Below, in pieces: positions 53,561 through 62,609 of a stretch of 64,000 nucleotides of DNA (the stretch's first letter is position 1; each line of letters opens with the position of its first letter). Position numbers and translations under genes: made by a program. Location: assembly GCA_016715105.1 (NCBI GenBank), contig JADKBO010000008.1:62001-126000 (forward strand), in the 5' to 3' direction. Origin of the DNA: Saprospiraceae bacterium. GTDB taxonomy: Bacteria > Bacteroidota > Bacteroidia > Chitinophagales > Saprospiraceae. Below the pieces are notes generated by a model. It was not told where the DNA came from, searched no databases, and saw only the letters and a list, made by a program, of their open reading frames with translations.

Positions 53561-54739
53561 ATGGCTATCAAAAACAACTTTTTCATTTTCATTTCTTTGT
53601 TATTTATCATCTCTACAGACAGTTGTAAAACGACATCTTCTACATCTGGAGTTCCAGCGAAAAATCTCTCAACATTGCAAGAAGCATATTTGGGTGCTTT
53701 CAAAATGGGAACTGCTGTCAATGGATCCATTGTAAATGGTAGAGATAGTTTGTCACAGGCCATTGTGATCAATCATTTCAACACGACTACACCAGAAAAC
53801 ATCATGAAGGCTGCATTGGTAAATCCAGAGCCAGGTGTTTTTAATTGGGGTCCAGCTGATGAATATGTAGATTTTGCAAAAAAGCACAAGATGTTTATCG
53901 TAGGACATACTCTTGTTTGGCACAATCAAACGCCGATGTGGTTTTTCCAAGACGCTAAAGGCAATCAAAAATCTCCAGCTGAAACCAAGGAGAGATTAAA
54001 AGCTCACATTGAACTTGTCGCTGGAAGGTATGCAGGAAAAGTGGATGCATGGGACGTAGTCAATGAGGTCATTGACAATGATGGTTCTTACAGGCCAACT
54101 TTATGGGTAAAAGGTGTGGGTGATGGTGATGAACTGGTAAGGTTATCTTTCAAATATGCAAGTGAATATGCCCCCAATACGGAGTTGTATTACAACGACT
54201 TCAATGCATGGAGACCAGAAAAAAGAGATGGTATAGTGCGCATGGTGAGGATGCTTCAAAAGGAAGGAATCAGAATCGACGGTATTGGCATCCAAGGCCA
54301 TTGGGGTCTCAATTATCCCAAAAACGAATACATTGAAGCTGCAATTGACTCATTTGCTGCACTTGGTGTGAAAGTAATGATTACAGAATTAGATGTCGAT
54401 GTTTTGCCGTTGACCAAAGAAGGACAAATCATTGGCCAAGGTATGAGTGACAGACAATTCCAATTGGAGGAATTTAAGACGTTTTTTGATCCATATAAAA
54501 AAGGTCTTCCAAAAGAGGTAGAACAGCAATTGACTGATAGGTATGCAGAATTATTCAAAATCTTTTATGCTAAAAAAGATAAAATTGACAGGGTGACCCT
54601 ATGGGGAGTAGCAGACGACATGTCCTGGAAAAATGGCTACCCTATTCCAGGCAGAACTAATTATCCTTTATTGTGGAATAGGGACCGTAAACCAAAACCA
54701 ACTTTAAATGCCATTTTGAACATACCTACCAAAAAATAA
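53561..54739 (+). CDS. GH10 endo-1,4-beta-xylanase, lipoprotein
   Basis: 392 residues. Lipoprotein signal with Cys22 (FIISTDSCK). GH10 barrel from about 40: NHFNTTTPENIMKAALV, HTLVWHNQTPMWFF, the acid/base Glu169 in WDVVNEVIDN, and the nucleophile Glu276 in VMITELDVDVLP, both intact. It cuts the xylan backbone at the outer surface of the cell. Single gene; no transporter or other carbohydrate-active enzyme adjoining, though the GH78-like gene 13 kb away points to plant-glycan use. Confidence 0.95.
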   Translation: MAIKNNFFIFISLLFIISTDSCKTTSSTSGVPAKNLSTLQEAYLGAFKMGTAVNGSIVNGRDSLSQAIVINHFNTTTPENIMKAALVNPEPGVFNWGPADEYVDFAKKHKMFIVGHTLVWHNQTPMWFFQDAKGNQKSPAETKERLKAHIELVAGRYAGKVDAWDVVNEVIDNDGSYRPTLWVKGVGDGDELVRLSFKYASEYAPNTELYYNDFNAWRPEKRDGIVRMVRMLQKEGIRIDGIGIQGHWGLNYPKNEYIEAAIDSFAALGVKVMITELDVDVLPLTKEGQIIGQGMSDRQFQLEEFKTFFDPYKKGLPKEVEQQLTDRYAELFKIFYAKKDKIDRVTLWGVADDMSWKNGYPIPGRTNYPLLWNRDRKPKPTLNAILNIPTKK

Positions 54740-54893
54740 GTCACTTAATCATTTCAAATTCATAACCTACAAATTTTGAATTAGTCTGGGATAGTTTCCT
54801 GATTTAAGTGAGGAGTATGTTTGTCAAATCCTTTTCTATTGATTAAAGTAGAAAAGGTAAATCGATTTGCTATAAATACCCATATTCTTTGAT

Positions 54894-56252
54894 ATGCAAG
54901 CTGCTTATAAAATAGAATTAACCCAAACTTTGAAGTTGGCTATTCCAATCATCGTTGCTCAAGTGGGTGTGGTTTTGATGGGCATCACCGACACCATGAT
55001 GATTGGGTCAATGTTGGGCAAAACTGCATTAGGTGTCGCAGGGATTTCCAATTCATTGGCCTTTCTCATTGCTTCGATTGCAGTAGGTGGTTTGCATGTG
55101 GTCTCTCCACTGATTTCCAAAGCCAAAGCTGAACAAGATGAGGAAGAGATTTATTACTTGTACAAAGGTATGATGAGTGTTGTTTTTGGAGTTGGTATTG
55201 TATTGACCATTTTGGTTGGTGTGATTGCATGGTATTTTGATTGGCTAGAACAACCTGTTGCGGTGGCTATTGATGCACCATTGTTTTTATTTATCCTGGC
55301 CATTTCCCACTTTGCTAACTATTATTTCTTAGGAATAAAACAAGTTTTGGATGGATTGAGCAAACCAGGTGTGGCTATGAACATCACCATTGCCGGACTT
55401 GCTTGTAATATTTTGTTTAATTATTTGTTGATGAAAGGTTTCTTATTCATCCCTGCTTTAGGCGCGGTTGGGGCAGCCTATTCTACCCTATTTACACGAG
55501 TTTTAATGGGCTTTATTATTTGGTATTACCTCAAAAAGGAATCCGAAAATGTCTATTTGGCAGAAAATAAAGTTATCCATTTAGACCTCATCCGCCTGAA
55601 GAAAATCGTCCTCAAGTTATATAAATTAGTCATTCCCAGCGGCTTAGCATTATTTTTTGAGGTAGGTGCATTCACTTTCACCTTTATCATGATGGGATGG
55701 CTCGGAGAAACTCAAATGGCCGCCCACCAAGTTGCCCTCAATTTCGTCTCAGCAGCATATATGGTTGCAGCTGGTATTTCTTATGCCAGCGGTATAAGGG
55801 TAGGCGATGGTAGAGGTAGAAAGGATTTACAACAAATCAGACGTGCAGGAAATGTATGTTTTATGTTGATTTCGATATTCATGGCCATATCCTCCGTTTT
55901 CATCATTTTATTTGATAAGCCAATTATGCAAATGTATATTCACGAACCTGAAGTGATCGAGGTTGCCGTTTCATTACTTTGGATTGGAGGTATACTAGCA
56001 ATTTTTGATGGGCTGCAAGTTGGTGGATTGAGCGTGCTCAGAGGCTTATCGGATGTCAATATCCCAACGGCTTTTACATTATTTGCTTACTGTGTCATTG
56101 CCTTGCCGCTTGGTTACTACTTAGGTATTCACGCAGGTTTAGGAGCAGAGGGAATTTATTATGGATTGTATGCAGGATTGGCATGTGCATCCATATTGGT
56201 GGTGACCAGGTTTTATTTGTTGATAAAATCAGCGGCAATTTTGAAAGGTTAA
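54894..56252 (+). CDS. MATE-family multidrug/toxin exporter
   Basis: 452 residues with about 12 hydrophobic helices. Typical N-terminus ELTQTLKLAIPIIVAQVGVV, then GITDTMMIGSMLGKTALGVA, and QMAAHQVALNFVSAAYMVAA in the second half. MATE proteins exchange Na+ or H+ for organic cations. The Bacteroidetes group to which it looks closest is the DinF/NorM-like one (uncertain). Single gene. Confidence 0.9.
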   Translation: MQAAYKIELTQTLKLAIPIIVAQVGVVLMGITDTMMIGSMLGKTALGVAGISNSLAFLIASIAVGGLHVVSPLISKAKAEQDEEEIYYLYKGMMSVVFGVGIVLTILVGVIAWYFDWLEQPVAVAIDAPLFLFILAISHFANYYFLGIKQVLDGLSKPGVAMNITIAGLACNILFNYLLMKGFLFIPALGAVGAAYSTLFTRVLMGFIIWYYLKKESENVYLAENKVIHLDLIRLKKIVLKLYKLVIPSGLALFFEVGAFTFTFIMMGWLGETQMAAHQVALNFVSAAYMVAAGISYASGIRVGDGRGRKDLQQIRRAGNVCFMLISIFMAISSVFIILFDKPIMQMYIHEPEVIEVAVSLLWIGGILAIFDGLQVGGLSVLRGLSDVNIPTAFTLFAYCVIALPLGYYLGIHAGLGAEGIYYGLYAGLACASILVVTRFYLLIKSAAILKG

Positions 56253-56451
56253 CATAGATACTGGAATTATATCTTCCTTTTTTATTGAAACTTCCTTTTT
56301 TCAATTATTTTTGGATAAGATAAATTGGGTTTTTATGTTTTTAAAAGCTGTTTAAATGAACCTCGTTTTGTAAAGATTTGTTTCTTAATAAATCTTATAA
56401 AAATTAAAGCAAATTACTATTTATAACACTTAAATTTTTAAACTAATTACA

Positions 56452-56473
56452 AATGGCCCATACTATCGCCATT
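56452..56473. promoter_or_regulatory. Small inverted repeat before the MazF-type module
   Basis: AATGGC at 56452-56457 and GCCATT at 56468-56473 form a 6-bp inverted repeat with a 10-bp spacer, 15 bp before the antitoxin ATG. It may be an autoregulatory operator. A second inverted repeat, AAGATTT/AAATCTT, lies at 56373-56396. Confidence 0.3.
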
Positions 56474-56488
56474 AAATAATTTTAAAAG

Positions 56489-56701
56489 ATGCAAAACATA
56501 GATTTATTAGAACAAATACAGCGTCTGCCGGTAAGCCAACAACTCTTTTTGATAGAAGAAACCCTCAAATTCATTCAAAAAGAAGAAGCAGGTCACCAAA
56601 TGGAATTAGCAGCTAATGTACTTTACAATGATTATGTTAATGACATAGAATTACCAGTCTTTACGCTACTTGATTTAGAAGAATTCTATGAAACAAAATG
56701 A
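56489..56701 (+). CDS. Putative antitoxin partner of PemK/MazF toxin
   Basis: 70 residues: helical N-terminus (LEQIQRLPVSQQLFLIEETL) and an acidic C-terminus (NDIELPVFTLLDLEEFYETK) of the sort that wraps the toxin. It is not a recognisable AbrB-type MazE; it more resembles small DUF2281-like antitoxins. Its end overlaps the toxin start by 14 bp, the usual coupling of such pairs. Confidence 0.7.
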   Translation: MQNIDLLEQIQRLPVSQQLFLIEETLKFIQKEEAGHQMELAANVLYNDYVNDIELPVFTLLDLEEFYETK

Positions 56702-57026
56702 AATTTGGCTAATTGACTTAGACCCAACGAAAGGTGCTGAGATACAGAAAATCAGACCAGCCATTATTGTAAATGACAATCGGTTAGGCAAACTACCACT
56801 CAGGGTGATTGTTCCTATAACTGATTGGAAAGACCATTATGAAATTGCTCCTTGGATGGTTAAAATTCAACCTAACTCCACAAATTGTCTTTCTAAAATT
56901 TCAGCAGCTCATTACTTTCAATTACGATCTCTTACTCAAGAAAGACTCTTTAAAAAACATGGATATATAGAAAGTGATACATTTGATGAAATTAAAAATG
57001 CTATAAGAAAAGTATTAAATCTTTAA
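56688..57026 (+). CDS. PemK/MazF-type mRNA interferase toxin
   Basis: 112 residues. EIWLIDLDPTKGAEIQKIRP, the family's N-terminal signature, then RVIVPITDW and the C-terminal SLTQERLFKKHGYIES. MazF enzymes cut mRNA at short sequences and stop translation; cut site not predictable. The Arg and Thr/Asp positions usually needed for activity are present in GAEIQKIRP and PITDW, so it may be active. Partner is the small gene at 56489. Confidence 0.9.
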   Translation: MKQNEIWLIDLDPTKGAEIQKIRPAIIVNDNRLGKLPLRVIVPITDWKDHYEIAPWMVKIQPNSTNCLSKISAAHYFQLRSLTQERLFKKHGYIESDTFDEIKNAIRKVLNL

Positions 57027-57218
57027 ATATCTCAATCTATCAACCTTCCTTTTTAAAAGCTCCTCATAATGCTTTAAAATCACTCTGACTTTACAAAAAA
57101 TGAACAACACATGGCCTGAAATGGCTTATTTTTTAGTTCCAAAAGCGAATAGCTCACCAGTTACTAGAATAATAAGGTCAGACGGCTTAGTTTTGCATTG
57201 ATTTAATAGAACCAACCA

Positions 57219-57617
57219 ATGATCAGAGCTATTATAGCCATCTTATCGGGACTCATAGCAGGAATGGCTGCGATTTTTTTAGGACTTATGGTTCTATCTG
57301 GGTTGTATCCTAATCCAGAATACCTGGATCCTATGGATGCAGACAAAATGAACCTTTTTATAAAGTCTCTACCGGACAATGCTTTCATCATCAAAGCTTT
57401 GACTCACATCATCGCTTGTTTTGCTGCTGGTTTGGTTGGCGCTTTGATCTCAAGACCTTTCAAAATTCAATCTGGTATCATTGCAGCAATTCTCATTTAC
57501 ATCCTGGTAATTTACCGTGACTTCAGATTTGTTTATCCTACTGCTTATGTGGTGAGTGATCTGGCATTGTGTGCCATTGTTGGATTTGCGGCCGTGATGA
57601 TAGGAAGCAACCGGTAA
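57219..57617 (+). CDS. Small membrane protein of unknown function
   Basis: 132 residues with four predicted helices: the first at 1-28 (IIAILSGLIAGMAAIFLGLM), others at about 58-78, 84-98 and 106-128. No recognised family. A TAGTTTTG (57188-57195) is a fair -7 element. Convergent with the DinB gene. Confidence 0.65.
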   Translation: MIRAIIAILSGLIAGMAAIFLGLMVLSGLYPNPEYLDPMDADKMNLFIKSLPDNAFIIKALTHIIACFAAGLVGALISRPFKIQSGIIAAILIYILVIYRDFRFVYPTAYVVSDLALCAIVGFAAVMIGSNR

Positions 57618-57631
57618 CTTAGGCCATTTAC

Positions 57632-58204
57632 CTATTGATCATCATCTGTATAATGTTTGATTTCCTTTGGTTTTGAAAACATTTCTGCATTAAACCCGAG
57701 TGTTTTACCTTTTGGAATGGACAATGACTGCCATTTATTTTTCTTGATCATTTTGCCCAAAAATAAAATTTGCCCGATGTGATAAGGATAATGGGCCAAC
57801 TGCCTGTTGATGGCTTCTATCACCGTGTGTCCTTGGTTTCTGATATAAGTAATTTTCAATAAATCTTCTGCCGTAAGTCGATCAATGACTTCCATCAAAC
57901 AATTCCAACCAAGGTTCCATGCTTCTAGGACTTCTGCCTTAGATTTTAAAACTTCTTGAAATTCCTTATCTCTATTTCGCCAAGTTTTTTCACCATCTTC
58001 TTCCAGAAATCCTGACCATCTAGACAACATATTACCCGAAAGATGATGTACAATGATGGAAATGCTGTTGCTCTCTGGATCAGGTTTATAAAACAAATCT
58101 TGCTCGTCCAACTGATCAAAAGTTTTATCTCCTAAAGTGCGATAATATTTAAACTGTTTTCTGGCACTATCTATAAAATTTTCTCCTATTTGCTGTGCAT
58201 CCAT
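57632..58204 (-). CDS. DinB-superfamily protein, DUF1572 type
   Basis: 190 residues, a four-helix bundle. Metal-site histidines in SIIVHHLSGNMLSRW and in LAHYPYHIGQILFLGKMIK, the two ends of the family's conserved triad region. DUF1572 members are thiol- or metal-binding proteins of unknown substrate. Single gene, close to the Spo0M-like gene but separated by 43 bp. Confidence 0.85.
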   Translation of the reverse strand: MDAQQIGENFIDSARKQFKYYRTLGDKTFDQLDEQDLFYKPDPESNSISIIVHHLSGNMLSRWSGFLEEDGEKTWRNRDKEFQEVLKSKAEVLEAWNLGWNCLMEVIDRLTAEDLLKITYIRNQGHTVIEAINRQLAHYPYHIGQILFLGKMIKKNKWQSLSIPKGKTLGFNAEMFSKPKEIKHYTDDDQ

Positions 58205-58247
58205 TATGATAACCCTAAACGATGAAAGACTTTACTTTCAGACAAAG

Positions 58248-58721
58248 CTATAACAAAGTAATACTTTTTATACAAAGTGGGGCAAGTTTTGTGCCACTGA
58301 CATGTGCAGTTGCCTCTATTCTATATTCTGATTTGACTCCTTTCAATTTTTTGGCCAACTTAATGAATCCTCCCAAAACCATATTGTTGTCCTCCATTTT
58401 ATCCATATCAGATTTGTAGACTGTAAATGGAAGTTCAAAAGGTATTTCTATAAGGTCTTGTTTGCGTACATCAATGCCAGTCTCCAACAAAATGTCACCC
58501 AATGTGTACTCATCAACCAATTTGGAATCTTTTCTACCGCGATGATATTTTTCTATCAGTTTGATTTCAATGTGTTCTACCCTACTGTCTCTAAATGACG
58601 TGATCAAAACTTTGCCATTTATCACTCCTAGGTCCTTTTTGCTTTTCTCTGGAATTTGTAAATCAATTTTTACATCTTCAATTCCCAACATCTTTTTTAT
58701 CTCTCCAAACATCGTATACAA
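58248..58721 (-). CDS. Spo0M/arrestin-like protein
   Basis: 157 residues: MFGEIKKMLGIEDVKIDLQI, IEIKLIEKYHRGRKDSKLVD, FELPFTVYKSDMDKME and GVKSEYRIEATAHVSGTKLA, the pattern of the SpoOM (sporulation-control) arrestin-like family. In non-sporulating bacteria its role is unknown; the fold suggests protein-protein binding in the cytoplasm. Clean frame. Confidence 0.8.
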   Translation of the reverse strand: MYTMFGEIKKMLGIEDVKIDLQIPEKSKKDLGVINGKVLITSFRDSRVEHIEIKLIEKYHRGRKDSKLVDEYTLGDILLETGIDVRKQDLIEIPFELPFTVYKSDMDKMEDNNMVLGGFIKLAKKLKGVKSEYRIEATAHVSGTKLAPLCIKSITLL

Positions 58722-58837
58722 ATATTTAAAAATGTGAACAGGTTATCTTCAATCAAAGTTCTGATTGCTTCGATAATCTGCAGCTCAAAATTACTTCATC
58801 GCCGGTTGAATGTCTTAAATAATTAGACCAAACGACT

Positions 58838-60028
58838 TTAGTTTGATACCGGCAGCGATAAATAGCCTTTGAATTGTCCATCATCTTCAAAAACTTCATT
58901 GGTAAAATCCTTGACAACTTGGTATAAAGTGTCTCTCTCAATTGGTTCGCGATTCACGCCTTTGATGAGATTTACCAAATCTTTGGTGCTCAATGCGGGG
59001 TTTTGCTCTTCTGAACCTGCCATAGAATATATTTTGGTTGTATCATCGATCGTGCCATCGATGTCGTCTACTCCAAAAGACAAACTCATTTGAGCAATAT
59101 CGCGACCGATCATTGGCCAGTATGCTTTGATGTGGTCAAAATTATCTAAAAATATTCTGGAGATCGCATAATTTCTCAAGTCTTCAATGATAGTGACCTC
59201 ATCGAGATAAGACATGTCATTGTCTTGATTTCTGAATTTTAGCGGTATAAAAGTTTGAAACCCTCCTGTCTCATCCTGCAAATTACGCAATTGATTTAAA
59301 TGGTCTACCCGATGTTCGTATGATTCTATGTGACCATATAGCATTGTCGCATTAGACTTACCTCCCATTTGATGCCAGACACGGTGCAATTCCAACCATT
59401 GGTCACCTGTACATTTATCTGCAGCTATTTTTTGTCTGATCTTAGGGTGAAATATTTCAGCTCCCCCACCAGGTATAGAGTCCAATCCAGCTTCTTTCAG
59501 AATTGTGAGACCTTCCAGATAAGTCAACTTATCTTTTTTAAATATATAGTCAAACTCTACTGGAGTCAATGCTTTGATGTGGAGCTCAGGTCTGTGGCTT
59601 TTGATTTGTTTAAAAAACTCTTTATAAAAAGCCGTATCATATTGGGGCAATACTCCTCCTACTATATGGACTTCTGTAACTGGTTTGCCGTCAAAAGATT
59701 TCACAATATTCATCATATCCTCTATCGTATATTCCCAGCCCTCCTCTCTTTTTTTTATGAGTCTGCTGTAACTACAGAAGTTGCATGTGAAAATACAAAC
59801 ATTGGTGGGCTCAATATGGAAATTCCTGTTGAAGAAAGTTTTATTGCCATTCTTTGCTTCACGGACCCGATTGGCCAATGATCCCAAAAAGCCTAAAGAT
59901 CCATGGTTATATAAATAATTTGCATCATCGGTAGAAATACGAAGCTTTTGATCAATCATGGCTGATATTGTTTTAAGCCTTTCGTCTTTTTCCATTTCAG
60001 TCAAAATATTATTCGGTGTGTTTGTCAT
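58838..60028 (-). CDS. mqnE: Aminofutalosine synthase MqnE
   Basis: 396 residues, a radical SAM protein with the cluster ligands Cys78, Cys82 and Cys85 in TNVCIFTCNFCSYSRLIKKR, HIVGGVLPQYD, GLDSIPGGGAEIFHP and the family-typical FIPLKFRNQDNDMS. It joins 3-[(1-carboxyvinyl)oxy]benzoate with SAM-derived adenosyl to form aminofutalosine in the futalosine pathway to menaquinone. So the organism makes menaquinone without the classical men pathway. mqnA, mqnC and mqnD are not in the window. Confidence 0.95.
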   Translation of the reverse strand: MTNTPNNILTEMEKDERLKTISAMIDQKLRISTDDANYLYNHGSLGFLGSLANRVREAKNGNKTFFNRNFHIEPTNVCIFTCNFCSYSRLIKKREEGWEYTIEDMMNIVKSFDGKPVTEVHIVGGVLPQYDTAFYKEFFKQIKSHRPELHIKALTPVEFDYIFKKDKLTYLEGLTILKEAGLDSIPGGGAEIFHPKIRQKIAADKCTGDQWLELHRVWHQMGGKSNATMLYGHIESYEHRVDHLNQLRNLQDETGGFQTFIPLKFRNQDNDMSYLDEVTIIEDLRNYAISRIFLDNFDHIKAYWPMIGRDIAQMSLSFGVDDIDGTIDDTTKIYSMAGSEEQNPALSTKDLVNLIKGVNREPIERDTLYQVVKDFTNEVFEDDGQFKGYLSLPVSN

Positions 60029-60160
60029 GACTTATAAATATATGTATTAATACAACAAAGATCGGTAAAAAAAGATTTTAAAATAAATGTTTCAATCAGA
60101 AGATTTGGCACAGTATTTGAACTATAAAACTCGAATAGAACTGCAATTGCTAAACCAGCA

Positions 60161-60190
60161 AAAAGGCCCGAACGCGGGCTTTTTTTTTTA
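60161..60190. terminator. Terminator at the 3' end of yciH
   Basis: GCCCG/CGGGC hairpin with a 4-nt loop (60166-60179) flanked by A and by a T9 run, symmetric enough to act on both strands. Confidence 0.75.
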
Positions 60191-60538
60191 CCCTCCTGCA
60201 GGCTTTACATTTACAAAACCCTCTTCTTTCAAGATCTTCATGATTTTTTCTCTTTGATTTCCCTGAAGAATGATTTCATTGTCCTTTGCACTTCCACCAA
60301 CACCAATTTTGGATTTGATCTTTTTACAAATTTCACTCAGAAAACTATCTGGCATCTCAATTCCTCTGATGATGATGGCCTCTTTACCCCCTCTACCCTT
60401 TTTTTCATAATGTACCCTCACCTGAAAATTACCATATTTTGGCTTTTTCACTTCTACTGGTTCATCTGGTGCATTTTCAGGATTTCCCAAAGCCTTGAAT
60501 TGATCCCAATTGAGGCTATTATTTGGTTTATTGCCCAT
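60188..60538 (-). CDS. yciH: SUI1/YciH-type translation initiation factor homologue
   Basis: 116 residues. NLNWDQFKALGNPENAPDEP as the lead, then RVHYEKKGRGGKEAIIIRGI, the KSKIGVGGSAKDNEIILQGN loop and REKIMKILKEEGF: the SUI1/eIF1 fold of bacterial YciH. It may help to discriminate start codons or be used under stress. It begins 4 bp after the upstream serine hydrolase gene, in one unit. Confidence 0.9.
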   Translation of the reverse strand: MGNKPNNSLNWDQFKALGNPENAPDEPVEVKKPKYGNFQVRVHYEKKGRGGKEAIIIRGIEMPDSFLSEICKKIKSKIGVGGSAKDNEIILQGNQREKIMKILKEEGFVNVKPAGG

Positions 60539-60541
60539 TTT

Positions 60542-61639
60542 TTAATTTTTTCTTTTCCAGTTATTATTGATCATACGCAGTGTAAGCAAACCCAAGTCTT
60601 TTGTTCCAGTCGCGGAATTAGCCAATACCACAACAGCTGTTTGTGTTCTTGGCAAAAAGCCTATGAAGCTATGGTGGATATTGGTCAATCCATTGCTGAC
60701 AAATGGATAAGAGCTTTTACCTGCATCTACAACATACAAACCTTCAAATCCTCTGATTCTGGAAGTCCATGTTTCTGGTTTGGATTTGAATTGTTCTTTG
60801 GTTTCTATTTTATCTTGATTTTTGGTAATCAAATATTGCATCAAGGTAAGCACATCTTTGATAGAACCTTTGATTCCTTCAGAAGCAGCAAAGGATTGGA
60901 ATACTAAAGGTTCACCTTCTAGTCCAGAACGATTCATTCCTGATGCTACCACAGATTCTTTTTGTTCATGTGCCGAGGTGAAGAATTGTGTACCTATTTT
61001 ATCGTTGATGTAATGTTGAATCAAATCTTCAAATGTTTTTGCAGAGCTTCTCTCCAGGATGATTTCCAACAATGCAAAATCTGTATCACTGTAACTATTG
61101 CCGATCAAGTCAGCTTCTGGAATGTAGTTTTTATAAAATTCCAATAAATTGGTTTTGCTGAAATATTCATATGGGTTTCTGGGGTCGTTTTCATACAAGC
61201 CTTTGCCTTTGAAAACGTGCGGCAATTTACTCTCAAATTTGAAAATATGCTCCAGGGTTACACCTTTCATCCTTGGATTATAATATTCGTCAGGTATCAA
61301 ATCGTTTAATTCTGATGAAAGTGAAAGCATTTTTTCATCTACCATAGAAAATAAAATCTCACTACTGATGACCTTGGAGATAGAGCCCAATTCAAATACT
61401 GATAGGCTGTCAAGTTTTTCATAGTTGGCAAATTTATTTCCGAAAACTTCAATCTGGTTATGAGTATGATCCACCATACCAACTAAGAAAGATGGTGTAA
61501 GATCAAAGTCTAAATCTGAGTCGTATTTGATGATACGCTCCACTTGTTTTCTAAAATCATTCTTTTGCCCTTGGAGTTTTGTATCATTCCATAAGATTAG
61601 TAAAGGGCAAAGAAATAAGAGCAATCTGCGCATTATCAA
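60542..61639 (-). CDS. Secreted serine hydrolase of the beta-lactamase/DD-peptidase family
   Basis: 365 residues. Signal peptide (MIMRRLLLFLCPLLILWNDT), catalytic SISK (Ser86, Lys89) in FELGSISKVISSEI, a YSDTDF motif at the place of Tyr-x-Asn, with Asp instead of Asn, and SFIGFLPRTQTAVVVLANS toward the end. Serine class C-type hydrolases include esterases and peptidases, and substrate is unpredictable; the YSD variant is seen in some esterase-like members. Co-transcribed with yciH. Confidence 0.8.
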   Translation of the reverse strand: MIMRRLLLFLCPLLILWNDTKLQGQKNDFRKQVERIIKYDSDLDFDLTPSFLVGMVDHTHNQIEVFGNKFANYEKLDSLSVFELGSISKVISSEILFSMVDEKMLSLSSELNDLIPDEYYNPRMKGVTLEHIFKFESKLPHVFKGKGLYENDPRNPYEYFSKTNLLEFYKNYIPEADLIGNSYSDTDFALLEIILERSSAKTFEDLIQHYINDKIGTQFFTSAHEQKESVVASGMNRSGLEGEPLVFQSFAASEGIKGSIKDVLTLMQYLITKNQDKIETKEQFKSKPETWTSRIRGFEGLYVVDAGKSSYPFVSNGLTNIHHSFIGFLPRTQTAVVVLANSATGTKDLGLLTLRMINNNWKRKN

Positions 61640-61733
61640 TGAAAATTGAAGTCAATTTATACCAAATTCGAAAACAAAAGTAGGTCTTTGGGTAAATATT
61701 TCACATTAATCTATAACATATGCGTATATTTTT

Positions 61734-61741
61734 TAATTTTG
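61734..61741 (+). promoter_or_regulatory. Possible -7 element for the TPR protein gene
   Basis: TAATTTTG, 24 bp before the ATG at 61766; no -33 TTG at the usual spacing. Confidence 0.35.
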
Positions 61742-61765
61742 CGCAGTTTTTTAAAAATAAATTCG

Positions 61766-62521
61766 ATGGCGAAAAGATTTTATCAGTTTAATAAGGATGC
61801 GCAATCACAGAACGGAGAGGCAAAATGTGGTTCAAGGCACAGGTGGTCAATCATCAAATGAAGATGATGAAATCATTGACTTGGCAGAAGTGACTCACCA
61901 AGCACAAGACTTTTATGAAAAATACCAAACATTGATTTTGTCAGTGATATTGGGTTTGGCAATTGCAGTCGGTGGATACTTCGTTTCAAGTTCATGTATA
62001 TGGCACCAAAAGAAAAAGCAGCTATTGAAGCTATTTATCAGGCTGAAAATCAGTTTGCACAAGATTCATTTGCACTTGCTCTTGAAAATCCGGGAGGAGG
62101 ATTTGAAGGGTTTTTGGACATCATTGACAATTATGGTGGAACTAATACTGCAAATACAGCAAAATACTATGCTGGTATCTGTTACCTCAATTTAGGAAAA
62201 TATGAGTCGGCGATTGAGCAATTGGAAGATTATTCTCCAAAGGATAAAATCACTCCAGCTATGAAATTTGGAGCATTAGGTGATGCATATGCTGAAAGTG
62301 GAGATTTAGACAAGGCATTAAGTTTATATGCACAGGCTAGTGAAACTAATCCAAATGATGTAATCACTCCTTATTACTTGAATAAGCTTGGAATGTTGCA
62401 ATTCAAACAAGGTAAAAACGACGAAGCTATGGGTACGCTCAAAAAGATCGTGAGTGAATATCCTGCTTCTACAGAAAGTAGAGAGGCAGAAAAATTGATT
62501 TCTAGATTGGATGTACAATAG
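61766..62521 (+). CDS. Single-pass membrane TPR protein (YfgM-like), two frameshifts
   Basis: ATG at 61766 starts AKRFYQFNKDAQS. A shift at about 61800-61830 leads to EDDEIIDLAEVTHQAQDFYE and the transmembrane helix LILSVILGLAIAVGGYFV. A second shift at about 61990 leads to MYMAPKEKAAIEAIYQAENQ and TPR-like repeats (AKYYAGICYLNLGKYESAIE, FGALGDAYAESGDLDKALSL, PYYLNKLGMLQFKQGKNDEA) to 62521. Joined, it is about 250 residues with the layout of YfgM-like proteins, which sit at the Sec translocon and hold periplasmic chaperones. It precedes ribH, a common Bacteroidetes order. Confidence 0.8.
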
Positions 62522-62550
62522 TTCGCATTCAAAAAAAATATAATAAAATG

Positions 62551-62590
62551 GAAGGTAGATTGGGAAACTGATCTACCTTCTTTAATTTTG
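62551..62590 (+). terminator. Terminator overlapping the ribH promoter
   Basis: GAAGGTAGAT and ATCTACCTTC are perfect 10-bp arms with a 10-nt loop (62551-62580), then a T-rich tract. It terminates the TPR gene, while the loop and the tract also carry the ribH promoter elements. Confidence 0.8.
62560..62590 (+). promoter_or_regulatory. Promoter of ribH
   Basis: TTG at 62560-62562 and TAATTTTG at 62583-62590, separated by exactly 20 bp like the rplU promoter. Predicted start of transcription is about 13 nt before the ATG. Confidence 0.65.
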
Positions 62591-62609
62591 ACCAAATAAA
62601 ATCATCTTC

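Noticed and set aside
62521..62609. FMN riboswitch upstream of ribH
   Set aside because: The leader is too short (about 13 nt after the predicted start) and the region is occupied by a simple terminator.
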